The translations under genes were made by a program, and so were the position numbers. The notes under the pieces were generated by a model, which saw only the letters and a program-made list of their open reading frames with translations, was not told the origin of the DNA and searched no databases. A stretch of DNA of 64,000 nucleotides from JBEBSD01 sp040394475 (GTDB lineage: Bacteria > Bacteroidota > Bacteroidia > Cytophagales > Spirosomataceae): assembly GCA_040394475.1 (NCBI GenBank), contig JBEBSD010000015.1:33084-97083 (forward strand), given 5' to 3'. Of the stretch, positions 18,043-26,465 are shown in pieces. The stretch's first letter is position 1. Each line of letters opens with the position of its first letter.

Positions 18043-19269
18043 ATGAAAAAGACCAGCCAGGCGGTACCTGCCGCCATTCCTGCGGTACAACAAACGGTGT
18101 ATCCGGTGTTGTTCGCCATTAGTTTCTCACACCTTTTAAATGATACCCTCCAGGCGATTATTCCTGCGATCTACCCGATTTTAAAAGCAAATTTTGAGCT
18201 CACTTACCTGCAGGTAGGATTGATTACGTTCATTTTTCAAATGACGGCATCCGTCTTTCAACCGATCGTGGGTAATCATACCGATAAGCATCCCAAGCCT
18301 TATTTTCTTGCCATCGGGATGTGCTTCACCCTGATCGGATTGCTGCTGTTATCGGTTATTGATTCGTTCATGGGAGTGCTGCTCAGTGTGGCAGTGGTCG
18401 GGTTCGGGTCGGCCGTATTTCATCCGGAAGCTTCAAGACTGGCCTTTATGGCTTCGGGCGGCAGGAGAGGAATGGCCCAGTCCTTGTTCCAGGTAGGAGG
18501 CAATGCGGGCAGTGCAATCGGCCCGTTACTGGCAGCCCTTATTGTGGTAAAATACGGACTGCATTCGATCAGCTGGTTTTCGGGAATTGCGCTGGTAGCG
18601 GTGATGGTCCTGTACTTTTTGGGGCGTTGGTACAAAGAAAACCGGTTGGAACGTACGGCTGCCAGAAAGGGAGAGGCTGCGCCGGGCAGTGTTGCGGCAG
18701 GCAGGGTCAGGTGGGCAATCGGGATTCTGCTGCTCCTCGTGTTTTCCAAGTATATTTACATGGCGTGTATCGGGAGTTATTATACTTTTTATCTGATCGA
18801 AAAATTTAACCTTTCGGTAAGGGAATCGCAGTATTACCTGTTTATTTTCATGGCGGCGGTAGCCATTGGTACCTATGCCGGCGGCCCTATCGGCGACCGG
18901 ATCGGGAGACGGCTTGTGATTTGGTTTTCTATTCTCGGGGCGGCGCCTTTTGCATTGCTGCTGCCGTTTGCCAACCTGTTCTGGACCAATATCCTGGCCG
19001 TTTTCGTGGGCCTGATTCTTTCTTCCGCTTTTTCAGCCATTCTGGTATATGCCCAGGAGCTGCAGCCGGGAAAGGAGGGGGCTGTCGCCGGTATGTTCTT
19101 TGGATTCGCCTTTGGGATCGCCGGGATCGGATCGGCAGCCCTGGGGGCTTTAGCAGACATCAGCAGCCTGGACTACTTGTTCAAAATCTGTTCATTTTTG
19201 CCTTTGTTAGGGATAATGGCCGTTTTCCTGCCAAAAATCAACCAGCAATTGGTAACAGGCCGGAAGTAG
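18043..19269 (+). CDS. MFS transporter, Fsr (fosmidomycin-resistance)-like
   Basis: A 408-residue inner-membrane protein with about twelve transmembrane helices. The N-terminal motif SHLLNDTLQAIIPAIYPILK, FQPIVGNHTDKHPKP and FHPEASRLAF match the Fsr subgroup of the major facilitator superfamily, which pumps out small toxic molecules. It is directly downstream of a FadR-type regulator (12 bp). Natural substrate unknown; the subgroup name comes from overexpression resistance in E. coli and does not prove a drug role here. Confidence 0.9.
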   Translation: MKKTSQAVPAAIPAVQQTVYPVLFAISFSHLLNDTLQAIIPAIYPILKANFELTYLQVGLITFIFQMTASVFQPIVGNHTDKHPKPYFLAIGMCFTLIGLLLLSVIDSFMGVLLSVAVVGFGSAVFHPEASRLAFMASGGRRGMAQSLFQVGGNAGSAIGPLLAALIVVKYGLHSISWFSGIALVAVMVLYFLGRWYKENRLERTAARKGEAAPGSVAAGRVRWAIGILLLLVFSKYIYMACIGSYYTFYLIEKFNLSVRESQYYLFIFMAAVAIGTYAGGPIGDRIGRRLVIWFSILGAAPFALLLPFANLFWTNILAVFVGLILSSAFSAILVYAQELQPGKEGAVAGMFFGFAFGIAGIGSAALGALADISSLDYLFKICSFLPLLGIMAVFLPKINQQLVTGRK

Positions 19270-19343
19270 CCGCGCGATTTCAGGGAGCAGCTGCTCATTG
19301 ATAAGGGTAGACTGCCGCTTGAAAGCGGGAAGGGGCCGTGCCG

Positions 19344-20789
19344 TTAGTGCCCGAGCTGCTGAATCATCCTGGTTGCAAAGGGGTTATCCGGCTGTCTGGC
19401 CAGGCTTTGTTTGAAGTACTTCAGGGCCAGGTCATTTTTTCCCGTTTCCATATAGGCTTCGCCCAATGCCTCCAGTGCTTTCGCCGAGTTTGAAAAAGCC
19501 GTTACGTTCATTTCAAACACCTGCAGGGCCCAATCAGGCTGATGGCTGTCAAGCAGTTCAAACCCCTTGTCCCTCATTTCAAATTCCAGCAACTCCACGC
19601 CGTTCGCCCGTCCTTCGAATAGTTTCCTGGCGCTGTCAGGTCCCGAATGGCGGATGGTCTGAATAAGCTCATCCGTGAATGCCCGGTTCGCCGGGGTATC
19701 GGTAACCGGAATTTCAGGGAGGTAACCGGGATGGAACAGCATGCGGGATATCTCCCGGGTCAACTGATCAAAATTGGGATGTGATTGGTTGGAGAGCATA
19801 ATGAGGGTGATGCCCTCGTCGATGTACCGGAGGAAATCGGCGTAGAAAATCGAATTAGTGCCGTTATGCCAAACCTGCCTGGTGTTACGGCTCGTTCTGG
19901 ACACGTCCCAACCGTAAGCGTAGACCGCATCTTCGTTTTCGCCTGCACGGAGAGGCGGAGAATAGAACTTTTTCAGGGCATCTTCCGACAAAACAGCCGT
20001 TGTCATCAACGCTCTATGCCATTTGAACAGGTCTTCTGTAGTGGAGAGTATCCCGCCGTTGCCGGCAAGGTGCCAGTACGGAGCGGTCGTATCCCACGCT
20101 TTAGCAACCGGTTTGCCCCAGACGCTGCCATCCCGGTAATAGCCGGTTGCCACGTAAGTTGTATCGAAACCCGGTCTTGTATAGCCGGTTACTTCCATTT
20201 GGGCAGGTTGCCATAAGTTTTCGTACAGATAGGTCTCATACGGTTGCCCGGAAACTTGTTCGATGATGATTGCCAGCAGACTATAACCGATATTGGAATA
20301 GGAAAAACGGGAGCCTGTTTCAAACCGTAACGGAGAACGCATTACCTCACTGACAAAGTCTGCCTGTGTAATAGGGTCATAGTCCTTCCCGATTGTGCTT
20401 TGCAGGCCTGACTGATGCCGGAGTAAATCATGAAGGGTAATCGTTGCTTTGTCGTCGGGTATCGGGTCAAAATAGCGGGATAGCTTGTCTGTCGTCGATA
20501 ATTTTCCCTGCATTTCCAGTTTCAGGATGGCGGCAGCCGTAAACTGTTTGGTAATCGAGCCGATATCGAAAACCGTTGCCGGTGTGTTAGGAAGCTGTTT
20601 CCGGGAGTCCCTGAATCCGTAACCCCGGGAAATGATTACTTCGTGGTTGCGTGCAACCAGGACGGAACCGTTGAATCCGGCTTTCTCCAGCCCGGAAAGA
20701 TAGGTTTCGATTGTCCTGTCATTTTTTGAGGACTGCTGACAGGAAGCGGTCAGCAGGACCAGCCATGCTATGACTATTCGGATCATCAT
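19344..20789 (-). CDS. Serine hydrolase, class C beta-lactamase-like lipoprotein with TPR tail
   Basis: A 481-residue penicillin-binding-fold hydrolase. The start at 20789 gives a lipoprotein signal MMIRIVIAWLVLLTASC; a longer frame to 20909 has an unlikely leader. The active-site SxxK is DIGSITKQF, the YxN is FSYSNIGY, and the third motif is WHNGTNS in place of HTG or KTG. Residues about 400-480 carry TPR-like helices (ALEALGEAYMETGKNDLALKY). Such proteins act as D-aminopeptidases or esterases in the envelope; a lactamase role is not implied. Confidence 0.9.
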   Translation of the reverse strand: MMIRIVIAWLVLLTASCQQSSKNDRTIETYLSGLEKAGFNGSVLVARNHEVIISRGYGFRDSRKQLPNTPATVFDIGSITKQFTAAAILKLEMQGKLSTTDKLSRYFDPIPDDKATITLHDLLRHQSGLQSTIGKDYDPITQADFVSEVMRSPLRFETGSRFSYSNIGYSLLAIIIEQVSGQPYETYLYENLWQPAQMEVTGYTRPGFDTTYVATGYYRDGSVWGKPVAKAWDTTAPYWHLAGNGGILSTTEDLFKWHRALMTTAVLSEDALKKFYSPPLRAGENEDAVYAYGWDVSRTSRNTRQVWHNGTNSIFYADFLRYIDEGITLIMLSNQSHPNFDQLTREISRMLFHPGYLPEIPVTDTPANRAFTDELIQTIRHSGPDSARKLFEGRANGVELLEFEMRDKGFELLDSHQPDWALQVFEMNVTAFSNSAKALEALGEAYMETGKNDLALKYFKQSLARQPDNPFATRMIQQLGH

Positions 20790-21113
20790 GGTTCTGTAGT
20801 TAACTTTTATCCATTGCGATCGTGCCGGGTAGCGGATGCGGGCGGTTGGCGCTTCAGCAGCTGAAGGTAAAAAAAAGTACGGAAAATTAAAAGTACGGGA
20901 TTCCTGCACATCCCTGTCACCGGAAGGGTGTCCGAAAATTTGGACAAAAATGGTTTGCCCGGGCCAATACCCTGTCCGAAGCGTGGATTTTGGAGTTATT
21001 TGAGAAAAAAAAGCCCTTATTAGTAAAACTTTAGCACCGGAGGTTCGTGCTTCTGTAATTTCTTTTCTAATTTTCGGGTACTTAACTCATCTGAACTATC
21101 TTTCCTGTAATCA
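20790..21113. other. Intergenic region, divergent promoters expected
   Basis: This 324-bp gap separates two divergent genes. It holds AT-rich runs and a small hairpin (TGTCC / GGACA near 20930). I found no convincing open frame and no clear TAnnTTTG element. Confidence 0.4.
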
Positions 21114-21725
21114 ATGTCTGAATTTTGGGCCTATTTTAAGTTAGGATTCGATCATATTACGGACCCTGGCGGATACGATCACATTTTATTTGTCATAGCG
21201 CTCTGTGCGATTTACTCTTTTAAAGATTGGAAGCGGGTAATGATTCTCATTACCGCCTTTACCCTGGGACATTCGGTCACGCTGGCGCTGGCGACACTCA
21301 AGATCCTAGTGTTGCCTTCCGATAGTATCGAGTTACTTATCCCGGTAACCATTCTGATCACTGCCTGCATGAACATGGCACAGGCGGAACCCCGTGCACG
21401 GCTGTTCCGTGTTCAAAAAAAGCCTTCTTTAAACAGATACCTGGCGGCGCTGGTGTTTGGTTTGATTCATGGATTGGGTTTTTCCAATTACCTGCGCGCG
21501 TTGTTGGGAAAGGAAGAATCGATCGTAGAGCCGCTGCTGGCGTTTAACCTGGGGCTTGAGGCCGGGCAAGTGTTAATTGTGTTGTGTCTGTTATTACTGA
21601 TTGTAGCGGTCGTCGACTTCTTCAAGGTTCCCAGGAGAAACTGGAACCTGGTGGTTTCAGGAATAATTGCGGGCATGGCGCTGTCGCTTATCCTGAATAA
21701 TGAACTGTTCCGGAGCTGGTTCTGA
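21114..21725 (+). CDS. HupE/UreJ family membrane protein
   Basis: A 203-residue membrane protein with six predicted helices. Family motifs are FKLGFDHITDPGGYDHILFV near the start (His-rich metal motif), FTLGHSVTLALATL and FGLIHGLGFSNYLR. The family includes nickel or cobalt permease-like HupE; in Bacteroidota, single copies occur without hydrogenase or urease genes, as here. Metal transport is inferred from the conserved histidines. Confidence 0.87.
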   Translation: MSEFWAYFKLGFDHITDPGGYDHILFVIALCAIYSFKDWKRVMILITAFTLGHSVTLALATLKILVLPSDSIELLIPVTILITACMNMAQAEPRARLFRVQKKPSLNRYLAALVFGLIHGLGFSNYLRALLGKEESIVEPLLAFNLGLEAGQVLIVLCLLLLIVAVVDFFKVPRRNWNLVVSGIIAGMALSLILNNELFRSWF

Positions 21726-21728
21726 TCA

Positions 21729-21801
21729 CACGGAGGTTACGCAAAGAGCCATAGAAGTTGCACAGAGAAAATCAATGAAAAAACTTTGCGTACCCTCCGT
21801 G
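21729..21801. repeat. Imperfect 18-bp inverted repeat after the HupE gene
   Basis: CACGGAGGTTACGCAAAG at 21729 pairs with the reverse complement at 21784-21801 (17 of 18 match), with a 37-nt loop. Similar CTCCGTG and CTCTGTG words recur at 54572-54632. It may act as a terminator-like hairpin but has no T-run. Confidence 0.6.
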
Positions 21802-21884
21802 AAGCTCCATGTTACCTGTTGGGCGCAGCGCTGCGCAAACCGCGGTGGATCGCTGTAACAGGGTGGACGATTTGCTGCGTAGGG

Positions 21885-22268
21885 TTAGCTCGCCCGTCTC
21901 AGTTTGGCTTCGATGGTTTGCTGGGTATGCGGTACCACACGCAACCGTTCCTTGGGGATCAGTTTCCCGGTATCGATGCAAACACCGTACGTTCCGTTCT
22001 TTATTCTGACCAGTGCGTTTTCAAGCTGTGTGGCATATTTTTGCAGCCGTGCGGCCAATTGACTCAGGTTTTCACGTTCACTGGTATCGGCCCCGTCTTC
22101 CAGCAGTTTTGCAGTTCCGGCAGTGTTATCCGTTCCGCTGTCGTTGCGCTTGCTTAAGGTTTCTTTAATATAGTTCAGTTCGTTGCGTGTACCCTCTAAC
22201 TTTTCAAGGATGATTTCTTCGAATTCCCTAAGTTCTTCTTCGGAATATCTTACTCTATCTTCTTGCAT
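21885..22268 (-). CDS. TraR/DksA-like protein with degenerate zinc finger
   Basis: A 127-residue protein with the DksA coiled-coil layout and the C-terminal block YGVCIDTGKLIPKERLRVVP. The start at 22268 (MQEDRVRYSEEELREF) is preferred over 22289 because of the conserved beginning. Classical DksA has a four-cysteine zinc finger; here only one cysteine remains, which is common in this Bacteroidota group. It likely binds RNA polymerase in the secondary channel and tunes the stringent response, by family analogy. A TACTTTTG promoter element lies 49 bp upstream. Confidence 0.87.
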   Translation of the reverse strand: MQEDRVRYSEEELREFEEIILEKLEGTRNELNYIKETLSKRNDSGTDNTAGTAKLLEDGADTSERENLSQLAARLQKYATQLENALVRIKNGTYGVCIDTGKLIPKERLRVVPHTQQTIEAKLRRAS

Positions 22269-22316
22269 AGTACAAATAGTTGAAAACAATACTAACGTGG
22301 ACTTTCAATTTTAGTG

Positions 22317-22324
22317 CAAAAGTA
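22317..22324 (-). promoter_or_regulatory. -7 promoter element of the DksA-like gene
   Basis: TACTTTTG on the minus strand matches the Bacteroidota TAnnTTTG consensus exactly and would start a leader of about 40 nt. No good -33 TTG is seen. Confidence 0.5.
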
Positions 22325-22329
22325 ACATT

Positions 22330-22549
22330 TTAAACGATACGACGAATGCATCGGCGGAGGAAAACACTGGTATTCAGAATAAAGTGCAATTTTTTATTTA
22401 CCGGTAAACTCAGGTACAACTTCGGTTCTTCAAAGGTTTTCAGGTATTTCCTATGTGTATTTCTCAGGGTGTTGAAAGAATATTTTTCCGGGCTGTCCGG
22501 CCGTGAAATCCTGCCAAAACGGGACATGATATTATTAAGGTAAATACTG
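22330..22549. other. Intergenic sequence between the DksA-like gene and gdhA
   Basis: Overlapping short frames exist on both strands, but neither has family similarity, a plausible start context or sensible composition. I treat the stretch as the shared upstream region of two divergent genes. Confidence 0.5.
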
Positions 22550-22557
22550 TATGTTTG
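22550..22557 (+). promoter_or_regulatory. -7 promoter element of glutamate dehydrogenase
   Basis: TATGTTTG matches TAnnTTTG and lies 57 bp before the gdhA start. The -33 region has no TTG. Confidence 0.45.
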
Positions 22558-22614
22558 CATAAAAATTACCACTGTTTTTTGTAAAAATCCAAGGATCAGT
22601 TAATCATCAAAATC

Positions 22615-23889
22615 ATGAAATATATCGAACCCGCTCCTATTACGGATAAGGAAAATCCGCTGGAGTCGATGATGCAACGTTTCGATAAAGCAGTCGAACT
22701 GCTGGGGATCTCCGAAGAGATGTACGATATTCTGAAGGTTCCGCGCAAACAGGTGATTGTGGGAATCCCGGTGACAATGGATAACGGGAGTATCCGGACC
22801 TTTGAGGGGTACCGGGTTATCCATTCAACGATACTAGGGCCTGGAAAAGGAGGGATCCGGTTCGACCCGGAGGTGAACCTGGATGAGGTGCGCGCGCTTG
22901 CGGCCTGGATGACCTGGAAATGTGCAGTGGTGGATATTCCGTACGGTGGTGCGAAAGGGGGGATTGCCTGCGACCCGCGGGCCATGTCCGTAGGTGAAAT
23001 AGAACGGCTGATGCGCGGCTATACCATTGCGATGCTGGATGTATTCGGGCCGGACCGCGATATCCCGGCGCCTGATATGGGAACCAGCTCCCGCGAAATG
23101 GCTTGGTTGATGGACGAATACTCTAAAGCTAAGGGAATGACCGTTCCGGGTGTTGTTACCGGTAAGCCGCTGGTACTGGGAGGTTCGTTGGGGCGGACAG
23201 AGGCTACCGGCAGAGGGGTGACTGTCTCCGCATTGGCAGGGATGGAAAAGCTCCGGATCAACCCTTACAAAGCGACTGCCGTGATACAGGGTTTTGGCAA
23301 TGTCGGATCGTTTGCTGCCTCGCTCCTGCATGAAAGGGGGGTGAAGATCCAGGCGGTCAGTGATATTACAGGCGTATATTACAATGAAAATGGCATCGAT
23401 ATCGGACAGGCAATTGCCTACCGTAACGCCAATAACGGACTGTTGGAAGGGTACGCAGAAGCAGAGCTGATTGCGGCCGGAGAACTGTTCGGATTGCCGG
23501 TGGATGTACTCGTACCTGCGGCGAAAGAAGATGTTATCACGAAAAATAATGCCGGGGCCATTCAGGCCCGGATGATTGTGGAAGGGGCAAACGGTCCTAC
23601 TTCATCGAAAGCAGATACCATTATTAATGAAAAAGGCATTATGGTGGTTCCGGATATCCTCGCCAATGCAGGAGGGGTTACGGTGTCTTATTTTGAATGG
23701 GTGCAGAACCGTATCGGCTATAAATGGACGCTGGAACGGATTAACCGGCGGACCGACCGGATTATGAAAGATGCCTTCGACAAAGTATACGAAACCTCCC
23801 TGCGCTATCAGGTGCCGCTTCGGATTGCTGCCTATATTGTCGCCATCGACAAGGTAGCGAGTACCTACAAATTCCGGGGCGGTTATTGA
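22615..23889 (+). CDS. gdhA: Glu/Leu/Phe/Val dehydrogenase (glutamate dehydrogenase)
   Basis: A 424-residue cytoplasmic enzyme linking 2-oxoglutarate and ammonia to glutamate. The length fits the hexameric small-subunit group. The glutamate-binding stretch is GPGKGGIRFDPEVNLDEV, the catalytic lysine is in YGGAKGGIACDP, and the nucleotide-binding motif is IQGFGNVGSFAASLL. The ending IVAIDKVASTYKFRGGY is family-typical. It is a single-gene unit with its own promoter and terminator. The cofactor (NAD or NADP) cannot be settled by eye. Confidence 0.95.
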   Translation: MKYIEPAPITDKENPLESMMQRFDKAVELLGISEEMYDILKVPRKQVIVGIPVTMDNGSIRTFEGYRVIHSTILGPGKGGIRFDPEVNLDEVRALAAWMTWKCAVVDIPYGGAKGGIACDPRAMSVGEIERLMRGYTIAMLDVFGPDRDIPAPDMGTSSREMAWLMDEYSKAKGMTVPGVVTGKPLVLGGSLGRTEATGRGVTVSALAGMEKLRINPYKATAVIQGFGNVGSFAASLLHERGVKIQAVSDITGVYYNENGIDIGQAIAYRNANNGLLEGYAEAELIAAGELFGLPVDVLVPAAKEDVITKNNAGAIQARMIVEGANGPTSSKADTIINEKGIMVVPDILANAGGVTVSYFEWVQNRIGYKWTLERINRRTDRIMKDAFDKVYETSLRYQVPLRIAAYIVAIDKVASTYKFRGGY

Positions 23890-23912
23890 CGCTTGGGAGG
23901 GCTCTACAGCGG

Positions 23913-23954
23913 AAAGCCGGCAATACAACTATTCAGTCGTATCGCCGGCTTTTT
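23913..23954 (+). terminator. Intrinsic terminator of gdhA
   Basis: AAAGCCGGC and GCCGGCTTT form a perfect stem followed by TTTTT, 24 bp after the gdhA stop. It also ends close to the converging thiolase gene. Confidence 0.75.
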
Positions 23955-23975
23955 AGTTTAGGTTGAGAATGAAGT

Positions 23976-25151
23976 TTATAAAAGTTCGTAAATGCCGGCC
24001 ACGCCCTGACCGCCGCCCACACAGGCAGTGACCATCCCGTATTGCTGGTTGCGGCGGCGCATTTCATTAAGCAGCTGGACCGAAAGCCGGGCCCCTGTGG
24101 ATCCCAGGGCATGCCCCAGGGCAATCGCCCCGCCATTGGGGTTGACAATCGCGGGATCGAGACCTGCTTCCTGTATGACGGCGAGCGCCTGCGAGGCAAA
24201 CGCTTCGTTTAGTTCAATTTGTTGAATGGCACTAAGCGGTAATCCGGCTTTTCGCAAAGCCAGCGGGATGGCGGCAACCGGACCGATGCCCATTACACGG
24301 GGGTCGACACCGGCAGTTGCATATGAAAGCATCCGTGCAAGGGGTGTTAAGCCAAGTTCGGAGACCATTTTTTCGGACATTACCAACACAAATGCGGCCC
24401 CATCGGAAGTCTGAGAAGAATTTCCGGCGGTTACACTTCCCCCGGCTGCAAATACCGGCCTGAGCCGGGCCAGTGCTTCAGGGGTAGTGTCGGCCCGGGG
24501 GCCTTCATCGGTTTTTACGTCACTTTCCCGGGTCTTCTTTTTGCCGCTGACCGGATCAAAATAAACCTCTTTGGTGGTAACGGGAACTATTTCCTCCTCG
24601 AATAAGCCCTCTTTCTGGGCCTGTAAGGCTTTCTGGTGAGAGGCAAAAGCAAAGGCATCCTGGGCTTCCCGGCTGATGCGGTAGTCTTTTGCTACCTGCT
24701 CCGCCGTCAGCCCCATACTGAGATAATATTGAGGATTGGTGTGCGCAATTTCGTAGTTGAGCGCCGTCTTCCAGCCCATAACCGGGACAAGTGACATCGA
24801 CTCGGTGCCGCCTGCGATAATACAATCGGCCATGCCGGAGGCAATTTTGGCTGCGGCAATGGCGATGGATTCAATTCCCGAACCACAGTAACGGTTAACG
24901 ATCATGCCGGAAACCGATTCCGGAAGCGCCAGCAGCGAAATATAACGTCCCATCTGCATGCCTTGTTCGGCTTCGGGAACGGCATTGCCGACAATCAGAT
25001 CATCTACCCGCGCGGGATCGAGGGAAGGCACCTGCTGAAGTAAGTGTCTGATCACAACGGCGGCCAGATCGTCGGGTCGTGTGAACCGAAAACCTCCCCG
25101 GCCGGCCTTTCCAACTGCGCTGCGGTATCCCGCTACAATATATGCATTCAT
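23976..25151 (-). CDS. Acetyl-CoA C-acyltransferase (thiolase), FadA-like
   Basis: A 391-residue thiolase. The acyl-accepting cysteine is Cys89 in NRYCGSGIESI, the catalytic histidine is in NGGAIALGHALGSTGAR, and the second cysteine is in VTACVGGGQG. The insertion KKKTRESDVKTDEGPRADTT is typical of degradative 3-ketoacyl-CoA thiolases, so fatty-acid beta-oxidation is more likely than acetoacetyl-CoA synthesis. A FadB-type partner is not adjacent. A perfect palindrome overlaps its likely transcription start and suggests repression. Confidence 0.93.
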   Translation of the reverse strand: MNAYIVAGYRSAVGKAGRGGFRFTRPDDLAAVVIRHLLQQVPSLDPARVDDLIVGNAVPEAEQGMQMGRYISLLALPESVSGMIVNRYCGSGIESIAIAAAKIASGMADCIIAGGTESMSLVPVMGWKTALNYEIAHTNPQYYLSMGLTAEQVAKDYRISREAQDAFAFASHQKALQAQKEGLFEEEIVPVTTKEVYFDPVSGKKKTRESDVKTDEGPRADTTPEALARLRPVFAAGGSVTAGNSSQTSDGAAFVLVMSEKMVSELGLTPLARMLSYATAGVDPRVMGIGPVAAIPLALRKAGLPLSAIQQIELNEAFASQALAVIQEAGLDPAIVNPNGGAIALGHALGSTGARLSVQLLNEMRRRNQQYGMVTACVGGGQGVAGIYELL

Positions 25152-25183
25152 GAATTAAGCAGTTATGTATGGTGAATTTCAGG

Positions 25184-25201
25184 TAGTATGCTTGCATACT
25201 A
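25184..25201. promoter_or_regulatory. Perfect palindrome at the thiolase promoter, candidate operator
   Basis: TAGTATGC and GCATACTA are perfect 8-bp arms around TT. A weak -7 element (TAACTTTA, 25206-25213, minus strand) lies just upstream, so the palindrome would cover the transcription start. The size and symmetry resemble TetR-family operators; no TetR gene is in the window. Confidence 0.55.
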
Positions 25202-25325
25202 AATGTAAAGTTACCGAATATAATTATAATTTAAAATTTACAAGCTGCTTTTTGATTCGTTTTGTCCTGCTTACCTTTAACCGTTCAATTTAATCGGATC
25301 TTTTTAGTAACCCAATCAATTCGTT

Positions 25326-26282
25326 ATGAAAATTGTAATACTGGATGGCTATACCGTCAATCCGGGAGATTTGTCCTGGGAGCCCTTTCAGTTGCTGGGG
25401 GATGTCGCGATCTATGACCGTACGCCGCCGGCGCTGCTGGCGGAAAGAGCCCACGACGCAGACGCAGTAATTGTCAATAAAATCCAGTTCGATGCAGCCA
25501 GTTTCAAGCAGCTGCCCCAACTCAGCTATATCGGCGTGAGCGCCACAGGGGTAAACAATATCGACCTGGAGGCGGCAAGCCGGAATGGGGTGACGGTTAC
25601 CAATGTAAAAGGATACAGCTCGGCTGCTGTTGCGCAGCATACTTTTGCACTTCTGCTGGCACTGACCAATCATGTCGAACTGCACAGTCAATCGGTGCAG
25701 GCCGGTGACTGGGTGCGGTCGGCGGACTGGTCGTACAGGCAAACACCCCTTGTTGAATTACAGGGAAAAACACTGGGTCTGATCGGGCTTGGGGATATCG
25801 GATCGGCTGTCGCGCAGATTGCCGTGGCTTTTGGGATGCGGGTGCTCGCATACCGGAAGCATTCGTCCAGGAGCAGCCCTCCCGGTGTCGAACAGGTTCC
25901 CCTGGAAACCCTTTTCCGGGAAAGCGACGTGGTAAGCCTGCATTGTCCGCTGACAGCGGAAACCAATGAGATGATCAACAAGGATTCCCTCAGCCGGATG
26001 AAGCCGTCCGCCTGTTTAATCAATACCGGGCGGGGAGCGTTGATCCGGGAGGCCGACCTGGCCGAAGCGCTGCATGCCGGAACCATCGCCGGCGCCGGGC
26101 TCGACGTACTGTCTTCTGAGCCGCCCGCTGCCGGCAACCCGTTGCTGAAGGCCCCCAATTGTATCATTACGCCCCATATTGCCTGGGCGGCCTTCGAGGC
26201 GAGAAAGCGGTTGCTGCTGAGTGCCGCCGAAAATCTGAAAGCATTTCAGGAAGGAAAGGCAGTCAATGTCATGAACCCCTGA
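25326..26282 (+). CDS. D-2-hydroxyacid dehydrogenase (glycerate dehydrogenase-like)
   Basis: A 318-residue NAD(P)-dependent dehydrogenase reducing 2-oxoacids to D-2-hydroxyacids. The Rossmann motif is LGLIGLGDIGSAVAQIA, the catalytic arginine is in LINTGRGALIREADL, the glutamate is in GLDVLSSEPP, and the histidine is in ITPHIAWA (Trp after His-Ile-Ala). The N-terminal residues (VILDGYTVNPGDLSWEPF) are typical of the glycerate/hydroxypyruvate subgroup. Single gene, no obvious operon partners. Confidence 0.93.
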   Translation: MKIVILDGYTVNPGDLSWEPFQLLGDVAIYDRTPPALLAERAHDADAVIVNKIQFDAASFKQLPQLSYIGVSATGVNNIDLEAASRNGVTVTNVKGYSSAAVAQHTFALLLALTNHVELHSQSVQAGDWVRSADWSYRQTPLVELQGKTLGLIGLGDIGSAVAQIAVAFGMRVLAYRKHSSRSSPPGVEQVPLETLFRESDVVSLHCPLTAETNEMINKDSLSRMKPSACLINTGRGALIREADLAEALHAGTIAGAGLDVLSSEPPAAGNPLLKAPNCIITPHIAWAAFEARKRLLLSAAENLKAFQEGKAVNVMNP

Positions 26283-26423
26283 ACGGGCCGCAGGAAGCGG
26301 CTTCCTGGCGTTGCCGGCTTTCGGTAGGGCGGGTGAAATATTGTAATTTACTGATTGTCAGAAGGTTGCTTTTTTGTCCTCTTTTTTTAATCACTGACTG
26401 GGCGGAAAGAGGGGTATTTTACA

Positions 26424-26431
26424 TAACTTTG
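26424..26431 (+). promoter_or_regulatory. -7 promoter element of pyrG
   Basis: TAACTTTG matches TAnnTTTG and lies 34 bp before the pyrG start. The -33 TTG is not evident. Confidence 0.45.
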
Positions 26432-26465
26432 TATCCCGTAATCTAAAAATCACAGCAATCGTCTT

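Noticed and set aside
22330..22572. 80-codon minus-strand frame and an opposite 65-codon frame
   Set aside because: They overlap each other and the gdhA promoter; no family, no start context.
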